From Drosophila persimilis (lineage: Eukaryota; Arthropoda; Insecta; Diptera; Drosophilidae): 64,000 nt of DNA. The stretch lies in contig NW_020825711.1 in the NCBI RefSeq assembly GCF_003286085.1, positions 1 to 64,000 on the forward strand. Direction: 5' to 3'. The translations under genes and the position numbers were made by a program. The notes below the pieces were generated by a model. It made no database searches, was not told the DNA's origin, and saw only the letters and a list, made by a program, of their open reading frames with translations. The first letter of the stretch is position 1. Every line of letters starts with the position of its first letter. Below, one piece after another: positions 22,445-32,828 of this stretch.

Positions 22445-25400
22445 ATGTCAACAGCCGAGTCCCACGATCTCGAAGCCGATCCTCAGGTGGAGATCGACAA
22501 CCTCAGTGTTATTCAGACAAATCTCATTGCGAGGGTTAATCAAACGGTGCGTAATTTCAGAAAGGATGGCGCAGATCGGAAAACAAAAGCTTATTTTCAA
22601 ACGCGCTTACAAACTTTGCAACGGTTCTTAGGTGAATTTGAGCAAAATCATCAACGTTTGCTAATACTTCGTTGTCCAAGTACGCATAGTTATGTGTCCA
22701 GCGAAGTGGCCTTTCGCTTTGATGAAGACTATACAACGGCATTCAGCATCATATCAGAGGCCTACGAAAATGTATGTCCAAGAGCACCACCGGTACAGCA
22801 GAATCCAGAGCCAGCAAATCCATCGGTATCATCAGTGCAATTGCCCAAGCTACCTGTACCGACATTTACAGGCAAGTTTGTGGATTGGCCGGCATTTCAC
22901 GATGCATTTGTTCAACTCATCCATAACAACCAGAAACTGTCCGACGTCCAAAGGTTTCATTTCCTGAAGCAAGCTCTTCCCTCGGATCGCGACGAGGATA
23001 TTCAGCAGATGGCGCTTGCGGGAAATAACTATGCAACAGCTTGGAGTCTCGTCCTCAAGCGATACGACAACAAACGGCTGCAGTTTATGTACCATATGAA
23101 CGGTTTGTATGACTTGCCACAGTTGACAAAGGAGCAGTCTGCTGATATAAAACATATGCTTAATGTTGCGACGGTTTGTCTCAATGCTTTCAAGAATCTA
23201 GATGTTCAGCATTGGATGGCTCATCATCTCACTTCCAGACTGCCAAGCCCGACCCTGCAAGCTTGGGAGCTCCATCTCGGGAGCTCTGCCGAACTTGCCA
23301 CATTTTCTCAGCTACAATCATTTCTCAACGACCGTCTCGTCAGCATCGATGTGTTCGAAAATCGAGGCCACTCCACGACGCGGACATCTGTGCCGCACCC
23401 TGTCAATCAAAGGCACCAGAAGAAGTCAGTTGGCAACGTAACATACAAGGGCAACAGTTTCCACGCCAAGACTGCGGTTGCCGAACACACTCGCTGCTAC
23501 AGTGACGGCAGTCACAATCTTCGGCATTGCCCGGACCTTTTGTCCAAGGAATGCTTTGCAAGGAAAACCATCGTCGATCATGCAAAGGCATGCCTCAACT
23601 GTCTGAGCCGTTCCCATGCACTTTCAAAATGTACCAGTAAAAGGAACTGCACGCAGTGTGGTCAAAGACACCATACACTGCTGCACTTCCCAACTCCTGC
23701 TCAGGTGGCAACACAGCCTCACTCAGCCTCCCACAGCGCTCGTTCCGGTAACTCCTGGCAGTATACAACGAGCGACTCATCTGGCAGGGCTACACCTACG
23801 CAACTCTACGCAAGGACCCCACTTCCTACTCAGAGCACGGCACAGCCTCTCCCAGGGGTTCCCAACACTAGTTCCGGTGGTCATCCACAGTCTGCAGCGA
23901 CCGACTCGTCTGTGAGAACACACTCTGCGCAACTAGTCTCCGCTACGGCCACGCATCACGGACCCAGCACTGTCCTTCTGGCCACTGCCCTGGTCACAAT
24001 CCACAACCCCCACACTGGCCAATCAGCTGTGGTACGTGCGTTAGTGGATTCAGGCTCGGAAGGAACCCTCATTACAGAGCACACAGTGCAGGCTCTCAAC
24101 CTCAAGCGGCATCCAATTTCGGCAGAAATCGCTGGAGTTGGGACCACCTCCAATAACAGGTGTACCTACACTACAGAATTGTCATTAAGTTCTTGTACTT
24201 CGCAGTTTTGTACTACCATTGATACTGCGTTTATACTTAAAACGCTTACATCGCAATTACCTTCAAAATCCATCAAATTGCAGCAATGTCCTCATTTGAA
24301 CGGAATAGAACTCGCCGATCCCGGGTTCTACAAACCACAACGGATTGATCTTCTGCTGGGAGCGGACGTAATCCCACAGATCCTGCTTTCAGATATCCGC
24401 AGAGGAAAGGAGAACCAACCAATTGCACAGCACACCCAGCTTGGCTGGATAGTCTTTGGTCGAGCCACTTCCACACGCTCACACGCTGTCACCATTAGAT
24501 GTCACCACAACAGGCTAGAGAATCTCGTCCAGAAATTCTTCGAAATGGAGCATCTCGGTTCTGCAAAACAGCTCACACCAGAAGAGCGATGGTGCGAGGA
24601 GCATTTTAAACGAACTCACATCCGTCAACGAAACGGCAAGTATTTGGTACGGCTACCACTTAAGCGTTTGTTTGACCCTTCGCAGGTGCTAGGCAAATCA
24701 CGTCAAATCGCGATGAATCGATTCCAAATGCTTCAACGAAGATTCCAAAGGCAGCCGGAGCTGCAAGCCAAATATTCGGAGGTCATGAATGAGTACTTTC
24801 AACTAGGCCAGGTGACCAAAGTAACAACCAAGGAGCAGCAGCATTGCATCATTAGCAAGGAGAATGGAATCGAGTCCACATGTTGTACCTTGCCTCATCA
24901 CGCAGTATTCAAAGAGGAAAGTGTCACTACGAAGGTTAGAGTAGTATATGACGCCTCCTGTAAAACGTCAAACGGAAAATCGCTCAATGACGTCCTATGC
25001 ACCGGACCAGCGCTCCAAAACGATCTAGCCGGCGTGGTCCTGAATTGGCGTTTCCATCGTTTTGTTTTTGCTGCCGACATTCAGAAGATGTATAGATGCA
25101 TTGACATGAATACAGAGGATTCGCAATATCAACGCATCTTTTGGCATGACGAACACAACCAAGTAGCTGAGTATTATCTCAACACAGTTACGTTTGGAAC
25201 CGCTTCAGCTCCTTACACAGCCATTCGCGTCATACATCAACTGGCGCAGGATGAACGCGACCGATATCCACTCGCGGAAAGGGTCCTGCGACATGAAATA
25301 TACGTTGATGACGTACAAAGCGGAGCTTCCACTCGCGAAGGAGCATTAGAAATTCAAAATCAATTGATCGGAGCCTTACGATCAGCAGGAATGGAACTTC

Positions 25401-26347
25401 GAAAGTGGTCTGCGAATGACGCTTCTCTGCTACAAGACATACCTCCAGACCATTTATCTCATAAGACACTATTAGAGTTTGAATACCAAGATCCCGTTAA
25501 AACCTTAGGCCTCTATTGGCATCCACATCAAGACTATTTTGGGTTCAAGATAAATTTTGAAATCAGTCACGCACATACTAAACGTTCTTTACTTTCCACA
25601 GTCGCCCGACTGTACGACCCATTAGGTTTCATCACGCCCTGTGTCATGACCGCGAAGGCGATACTCAAGGACTCCTGGATGGCCCGCATCAAACGCAACG
25701 ATGGCAGCCTAGCACAACTGGACTGGGATGAACCGCTGCCAACCGAACTGCTTGATAGATGGCAGGGATTCATACAGAACTTGCCATATGTCGAGCAAAT
25801 TCAAGTACCACGATGGCTGCGCTTCAACATCCACGAGCTTGCGTCATTACAGCTACATGTTTTCTGCGATGGATCATCACTGGCGTATGCAGAATGTGCA
25901 TATATTCGTGCAGAGCTACCAAACGGAATGATTCAAACTCATTTGCTAGCTGCACGCAGTCGAGTCACACCCACGAAACCGATCACAATTCCACGAGTCG
26001 AGCTTTCGGGTGCGCTGCTGGCAGTTAAACTGGCAAAATGGATCCGGGACCAACTGCGCACTGCAGGACCACCTATGGCAACCTTCTATTGGTCAGATGC
26101 TACTATCGTTTTGTTTTGGATAAATGGAGATCCCCACCGATGGCAAACCTTTGTGGCAAATCGCGTTGGACAGATTTTGGAGCATAGTACATCAACTCAG
26201 TGGAGACACGTACCTACTGCGGTAAACCCAGCGGACTGCGCAACTCGTGGCTTAACACCACAAGAGTTAGCAGTACATCCATTATGGTGGTCTGGACCAT
26301 CATGGCTACAGCAGCCGGAAAGCCAATGGCCATCGACAGGACTATAA
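22445..26347 (+). pseudogene. BEL copy B Gag-PR-RT-RNase H polyprotein
   Basis: I take the ATG at 22,445 as start, not the one at 22,373, because the first 24 codons look like leader and the Gag N-terminus with its coiled coil follows the second ATG. Domains in order: Gag (DUF1759 type) about 22,840-23,340, Cys/His knuckles 23,490-23,690, protease with DSGS at 24,047-24,058, RT with YVDD at 25,301-25,312, RNase H to about 26,250. The first zinc knuckle is damaged: three bases are missing and Cys-Pro-His-Cys reads Cys-Tyr-Ser. The frame ends at 26,347 because of a shift near 26,330, and the integrase follows in the next frame. Confidence 0.88.
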
Positions 26348-27897
26348 TCGAGGAGAAACCATCAGTTTTGTTCCAAAATGCTGTGCAAGTCTCGGAGGCT
26401 CCAGAAGCCTTCATCCAAAACTCGTCCTCATACGACAAGTTAATATCAGTCATGGCATATATTCTACGGTTTATACATAACATTCAAGCCAAAGGGGACA
26501 AACTGTCTGGACCACTGAGTGTGCAAGAGCTCGATAACGCTTTAATTCATCTCGTTCGCAGCATTCAACAGGAGGTCTACGCGACAGAAATATTGAGGTT
26601 GAAGGGAAACAAGACACTATCGGGCACACACAAGCTGTGTCAATTATCCCCATTTCTAGATGACCAACAAATTCTACGAGTCAGAGGTCGACTGCGAAAT
26701 GCAATGCACCTTCCAATAAGCCAGCGACAACCAATGATCATTCCCAATCATCATCATTTTACCGATCTCGTCGTGCATAATGCCCACCGTCTCGCACTCC
26801 ACGGCGGCACCGAATTAACGCTGGCCACTATTCGACACAAATTCTGGATAGTCAACGGAAAACAAACTGTCAAACGCATTCTTCGACAATGCGTCCGATG
26901 TTTTCTGCACCGACCGAAACCAGCAGCACAATTGATGGCCGATCTTCCCCTACATAGAGTCAATCCGCCAACTCGTGCATTCATCGCCACCGGAGTGGAC
27001 TATACAGGCGCGTTCGAAATTCAAGCATCCAGATTCCGTGGACACACAAACTACAAGGCGTATATCGCAGTTTTCATCTGTTTGGCTACAAAGGCAATTC
27101 ATCTTGAAGCGGTCACGGGCTTAACCACCGAACACTTTCTCATGGCCCTACAACGTTTCATCGCGCGTCGGGGTTACTGTCAACACATGTATAGCGACTG
27201 CGGCACGAACTTCATTGGTGCCCACCGGGCTCTTCAAACCTGGCAAATACATTTGAAACGAGAGCTACCCACAACTGTAATACCTGCTTTAGCGGCCCGA
27301 AACGTCCAATGGCATTTTAATCCACCGCATAGTCCTAATTTCGGAGGCCTTTGGGAGGCAAATGTAAAGTCTGTCAAAACACATCTCTATCGAGCTTTTT
27401 CAGGATATAAAATGACCTACGAACAACTTGCTACCGTGCTAACACAAATTGAAGCCTGTTTAAATTCCAGGCCTTTATGTCCACTAAGCGCGGAGCCGGA
27501 GGACCTAGCTGTCCTCACCCCGGCACATTTTCTTATTGGAGATTCATTATTAGCTCCGCCGGATGTAACAACAAGGGATGTTCCACTCACAGTCGAATTT
27601 CTGGAAGGACAGAAAATGATCCGGCAATTTTGGAAGCGTTGGAATTCGGATTGGCTATCACATCTTCAAGCCCGTCCAAAGTGGCGACATGAAACCGACA
27701 ATCTACAAGTCAGCGATCTAGTAATTGTCGAGGATGACCGACTGCCACCCAACGAGTGGAAACTGGGAAGGATAATAGAAGTTCACCCTGGAGCTGACAG
27801 TTTAGTCAGAGTCGCAACTGTTAAAACAGCATCAGGCGTATACAAACGATCGGTCTCTAAACTATGTCGGCTACCGTTGCCACAGACCTCAGAATAA
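26326..27897 (+). pseudogene. BEL copy B integrase
   Basis: This frame continues the polyprotein after the shift near 26,330; the ATG at 26,326 is simply the first Met at the junction. It has the zinc site (His-Asn-Ala-His...Cys-Val-Arg-Cys), the catalytic core with Asp in GVDYTG, Asp in YSDCGTNF and Glu in GLWEANVKS, and the BEL-specific C-terminal domain with LTPAHFLIG and an SH3-like segment. All three catalytic residues are present. Confidence 0.9.
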
Positions 27898-28012
27898 TCC
27901 TACCACCGTTGCTAGCTCCATTCGACCATACATGTACCATAACGAACACTTTCTTTATTCACAGAGCATTCACATGTGACATCCGTTGGTTTCTAATACT
28001 GGTCCCAGTATT

Positions 28013-28390
28013 GGGGGCGGCATGGACGGTTTTCTAAGGGTTAAACTACAAAGAGAGTGAGAGCGCTCTAACTGCAATTGACCACTCGGAGAACGGCATC
28101 GTTTCATGCTAGGGCGGCGTAACCTCGTCTCCGATCACCAAGAAGAGTCTTCGTTTGCGTGTCGACGAAATCACAACGACAATTAGCAGTTGCAGCCGGC
28201 CGTGCTTAAACCCGTATTACCCATTACATTGTACTCTATACGCGAATTACGATTAAAGTTTAAGTTGATTGAAGTCCAAATGAATAAATCTCGAATTGTC
28301 TAGATCGTGTAGTACATTATTAAACGCAAAGATTCCCCAGAGCATTTCTGCTCAACATTGAAATCTCGTATCGAGGATTTCACAACACTG
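28013..28390 (+). repeat. Polypurine tract and probable 3' LTR of BEL copy B
   Basis: ATTGGGGGCGGCA is followed by TGGACGGTTTTC at 28,023, a typical polypurine-tract/LTR border. An AATAAA signal follows at about 28,281, and TTTCACAACA near 28,388 could be the LTR end. Without a second LTR copy the right border is a guess. Confidence 0.5.
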
Positions 28391-29272
28391 TGATAAATCT
28401 TCGGCGGCAACGGTGCTGACAATTGAATATCGGTTTCGTAATCGACTTTCAAATCAGCATCAGTTGCCGCCACACCCCACCACTACGGCCTAAATTGAGC
28501 CAAAAATGCTAGTCTTCGCATAAATCAACTACGTTCCCTATAAACTGCCCGCCCACATGTACATGTTACATTCCTAGTCGTCTGCCCTCAGTAGGCGGCA
28601 AGGGTAGTAGAGGGGACTGAAGACCACATACCGCATTACAGCCAACAAAACATCAAGTTGACGAACTCACAGGGGATTGCAAATCAAATTTTAAGTTAGG
28701 GAGAATTACAAAGAAAAGACAGCATACTTCTGAGCGTGGCCCCACTTTACTTTCTTGACTCACACCCCACACACACACTTGACACCCTCTTGACAATTCG
28801 TACTTTTGGAGCCTTTTGCCCCGATCGTGGAATGGTCTCGAGTCTGGGTCTCTGTCTTAAGTGGAAAGTCGTGTCGTGAACGTTGTGGAGTCGAGTCGTG
28901 TTCGAGGTTTAGTCCCTCCGTCAAAGTGCCGAATATTTTGTCTCTCTCTTTTTCTCTTTTTCCCTTTCCCCCCCTGCTGACTGCGGGCCTAGTCGAGGTT
29001 ACAAGTGTTTCGTTGCTGCAGTTTATATGTTTGTAAATTATTGTGCCATCAATATGTACCAGTGTGTTTGAGTGTCGTTTAAAGTTGAATTGTAAAAACA
29101 AAAAAAAAAATGTACATATATTAATATTAAGACATATACTGCCCACAAACTGAAATTAATAAAGCAACGCGCTTGGTTGCTGGCGGCTCACACCCCAGCC
29201 TCTCAGCTCCTCCCCAGTTGGAGCACTGAGAGCCCTCAACCCAAAGCGGGTATATATTGGTAAAAAAAGAAA
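28391..29272 (+). other. Non-coding stretch between BEL B and BEL C
   Basis: About 880 bases without a convincing gene. It holds a poly-A run at 29,098-29,110, AATAAA-type signals near 29,157, and a CT-rich tract near 28,940. It may be LTR or leader DNA of another BEL element, joined to the RNase H fragment at about 29,268. I see no matching repeat in the window. Confidence 0.35.
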
Positions 29273-30458
29273 GTGATATTCTGGTCAGATTCAGAAGTTA
29301 CTCTTCATTGGATCAGATCCCACCCTTCGTCGTTGTCAACATTCGTTGCGAACCGAGTAGCGGAGATTCAAGAGTGGTCAAGTGAAGCTACGTGGCGGCA
29401 TGTGCCAACAAAACAGAACCCAGCAGACATAGTTTCGAGAGGTTGTGACGTAGAGGAAATCGTGCAGTCGATCTGGTTTGGTGGACCAGAGTTCTTAAAG
29501 TTTGAAGAAGAGAGCTGGCCCAGAAATCCACACTTCGAGCTTTCCGAAGAAGAGATACAGATGGAAAGTCGGAAGAAATCGGTCACACTGACCGGCGCGG
29601 CCAAGTCAAATTATTTAGTGGATGTAATCGAGGGATACTCGTCACACCTCAAACTGCTAAGAGTGTTCGTTTTCGTGTTCCGCTTCATCCGAAAATGCAA
29701 AGACAAAAGTCTCAACTTTGGAAAAATTCCGTCATCCGTAGAATACGACGAGGCGTTTCTAAAAATAGTCGAAATAACACAGAAAAATGAGTCTCAAGAA
29801 GATATTGAAAGGGTTCGTAAAGGCACCAAGTTAGGCCCCAGTCTTCAGCGCTTGAATCCCTTCATCCATGAAGAGGCTGGGACATGGTGCTCTTTTTCGT
29901 TGTTGCGAGTTGGAAGGCGACTAGTTAACGCTCCTATGTCATATAATGCCAAGTTTCCCTTTTTTTGACAAAACGCTCGCAGTTTGTGCAGACATACGTT
30001 CGCTATCTGCATCAAACGAGTTTTCATGCCGGCCCACGAGCACTCGTGAGTATCCTTAGACAACGCATTTGGATAGTGAATGCTCAGGCGGTCTGCAGGG
30101 CGACAGTTAGGTCATGTATTCGTTGCTTTAAATGCAAGCCGCTACTCCAGACCCAAATGATGGGCAACTTACCCGCAGACCGGCTCCGTGCTCTCCGCCC
30201 ATTTTCAGTATGTGGCGTTGATTTTTGTGGCCCAGTCTATACGACTCTGAAAATTCGTGGAAAGCCCCCTTATAAGTCCTACATAGCGTTATTTGTCTGT
30301 TTTGCGTCCAAGGCGGTTCATTTAGAAATTGTCTCCGATTTGACGACTAATTCCTTCTTGTTGGCATTCCAAAGGTTCGTCGGTCGTCGAGGATGTCCGC
30401 AACGCGTTAACTGCGACAACGCGACAAATTTCGTCGGAGCAAGTCGCCACTTCAGCGC
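29273..30458 (+). pseudogene. BEL element C: RNase H C-terminus and integrase N-terminal half
   Basis: The first frame (29,273-29,968) begins inside RNase H (FWSDSEVTLHW, VANRVAEIQ, NPADIVSRG) and continues into the linker before integrase. A frame break near 29,966 leads to the second frame with the integrase zinc site (His...His, Cys-Ile-Arg-Cys), the catalytic Asp of GVDFCGP and the Asp of NCDNATNF. After NFVGASR the sequence jumps to a different BEL lineage at about 30,450. Gag, protease and RT are missing. Confidence 0.8.
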
Positions 30459-31018
30459 ACATGGGCGGACTTTGGGAGGCCGGTGTGAAGTCTGCCAAGG
30501 GCCTACTCCTACGGGCAGTCGGAAGCGCTCTCCTCACCGCAGAGGAGCTGGAGACCGTGCTGGTCGGGATCGAGGCGGTACTCAACTCGCGCCCGCTAGG
30601 ACCCCTAAGCCCAGACCCAAGCGACGGAGACATGCTGACTCCCGGGCACCTGCTGACAGGTGGGCCGCTCATCGCACCCCCAGCACCCAGGACCCCGGAC
30701 CAGGAGGGTCTGAGCTGCTTAAAGCGATGGCGGCTTGTCTCGTCAGCCAGGCAAATGTTCTGGCAGCGATGGTCCCGGGAGTATGTGCTGGGATTGCAAA
30801 TAAGATTCAAGTGGCACCAGGAGGAACCAAACATCAAGGAAGGCGACCTCGTAATCGTCGCCGAGGACAACCTGCCCCCTCAACAGGGGCTCCTCGGAAG
30901 GGTGGTCGTTACAACCGCCGGGCGGGACGGAAGGGTCAGAGTGGTCGACCTAAGGACGAGCAGCGGAGCCACGTTCAGGAGGCCAATCCACAAGTTGGCT
31001 CTTCTGCCACTGGTTTGA
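30459..31018 (+). pseudogene. Integrase C-terminal half from a different, GC-rich BEL lineage
   Basis: A 186-codon frame begins at the catalytic Glu region (GGLWEAGVKSAK) and runs through the C-terminal domain (LTPGHLLTG, KRW, FKWH, DLVIV) to a stop at 31,018. Its base composition and codon use (many G/C third positions) differ sharply from the AT-richer segment before it and the one after it. About 30 residues between the second catalytic Asp and the Glu are missing at the join. Confidence 0.78.
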
Positions 31019-31890
31019 AGCCTTCCAGGCTAAATAAGATATTTCTACCGTCCGGATTCAAATTGCGCAAGTGGTGCTCCAACAATGAGCAACTTCTCCA
31101 AGGAATCCCCAAAGAGGATATTGTAACCGATGTAAAATTAGGAGAGACACTAGAGCACTACAGCGTGAAAACTCTGGGTCTCATCTGGATGCCGAAGAAG
31201 GATACATTGTGTGGACGAACACAGAAAAGCCAGGCTACACGCATCACCAAACGGGTGGTACGTTCCGAACTGGCCCAAATCTTTGACTCTTTGCACCGGT
31301 GGTAGTAAAGGCAAAAATCTTCATGCAACAACTTTGGGAGCTCAAACTGGATTGGGATAACGAATTACCATTACAACACCAAACCGAATGGAAAGAATAC
31401 CGGGACGACTTACAAACATTGAACAAAATGCAAATTCCCCGGTATATCTACGATGGTAAAATTCCAGTTACCCAAGAACTCCATAAGTTTGTAGATGCAT
31501 CAGAACGAGCATATGGCGCAGCAGTATATGTACGCGCTACATACAAAAACAACCAAGTGTCAGTAAGACTGCTCTGTTCGAAATCACGTGTGGCGCCGAC
31601 AGCCAAACAATCACTACCACTGTTAGAACTTTGTGCTGCAGTGAGCTCACAAACCGAGTCCGACAGGATCTGCACATGGACATTACAACGGTTTCAGGAT
31701 GGTTTTGGAGTGATTCCACCGTTGTTTTATCCTGGATAAACGCATCGTCATCAACATACCATACCTTTGTGGCAAATCGAATAGCCAAAATCCAGGCATT
31801 AACAAATCAGTCACAATGGCGTCACGACGTGTCATCGGCCAACAACGCAGCCGATGTCCTGTCGAGAGGAATCGCATTGTGGTGCTCAAG
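31019..31890 (+). pseudogene. Element D: RT C-terminus and RNase H, fragmented
   Basis: RT thumb-like sequence (KLRKWCSNN, VKTLGLIW) is followed in shifted frames by RNase H (HKFVDASERAYGAAVY, LLELCAAV, FWSDSTVVLSWI, VANRIAKIQ, ADVLSRG). Breaks occur near 31,300 and 31,640-31,690. At about 31,880 the frame jumps from the RNase H end directly to the integrase zinc region, which indicates loss of roughly 200 codons. Confidence 0.75.
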
Positions 31891-32828
31891 CATTAAGGGC
31901 AATCGCAAGACAACAATATTGGATTATCAATGACAAGACAATGGCTAGAAGCATCATCCACAGCTGTGTTAGATGCACCAAGGCTAGACCAAAGCTGATA
32001 CACCAGATCATGGGCAATCTCCTAGCACAACGAGTCACACAAGCACGCCCGTTTCTTAATGTAGGCGTCGACTACTGTGGACCAATCTCGATCCACCATA
32101 AGATCCGAGGCAAAAGACCCGATAAGGCGTACATCGCCGTGTTTTGCTACTTTTCCACAAAGGCAGTACACCTGGAGCTGGTAAGCGACCTGACCACAGA
32201 TGCATTCTTGGCCGCCCTGCGTCGATTCTTAAGCAGACGTGGGAAGTGCCAAACTATTCATTGCGACAATGCAACGAACTTTGTGGGTGCAAACAACCAG
32301 CTTAAAGAATTAGAAGACTCTATATTCAGCTCAAAGGCAAGTGCTCTGATCACGAATCATTGCAACAAAAAGCAAGTGGATTTTAAATTCATTCCTCCCA
32401 GGGCTCCATCGTTTGGCGGCCTCTGGGAAGCGGCGGTAAAATCAGCAAAAAAGCTGTTGATAACAACCACCAACACAGCCTCATTGACATTTGAAGAACT
32501 AAACACAGTGATAATCGAAATTGAAGCAATTCTCAAATCTCGACCCATCACTCCAATGTCAAATGATCCCACTGATACAACAGCGCTCACCCCAGGACAC
32601 TTCTTGATTGGTGAACCATTGACAACGCCTCCTGACGTCAATACTGATCATCAAGGAAGAACATTGGTCAAGCGCTGGGAATTGGTATCGCGTCTAAAGC
32701 ATTCATTCTGGAAACAATGGTCTACAGAATACCTCCAAGAATTGCAAGCTCGGCATAAATGGAAGACCGCTTCACCAAACGTACCTGAAGGATTATTAGT
32801 TTGGTTAAGAAAGACAACCTTCCTGTAA
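31854..32828 (+). pseudogene. Element D integrase
   Basis: The frame carries the Cys pair of the zinc site (Cys-Val-Arg-Cys), the catalytic Asp (GVDYCGP), Asp (HCDNATNF) and Glu (GGLWEAAVKSAKK), and the BEL C-terminal domain (LTPGHFLIG, KRWELVSR). The first 25 codons lie in the deletion junction. It stops at 32,828 because of a shift near 32,800; the last part of the C-terminal domain is at the start of the next frame. Confidence 0.85.

Larger units (their letters stand above)
21970..28390 (+). mobile_element. BEL/Pao element copy B, nearly complete
   Basis: Copy B carries leader, Gag, protease, RT, RNase H and integrase in order, a polypurine tract (about 28,013-28,022) and the start of a 3' LTR at 28,023. 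Coding is almost intact: one frame break separates RNase H from integrase. The exact outer ends are not established because no LTR pair can be matched. Confidence 0.8.

Noticed and set aside
28760-29146. ORFs of 76-128 codons on both strands as a host gene
   Set aside because: Low-complexity composition, no domain, no splice signals that convince, and a position between BEL fragments.
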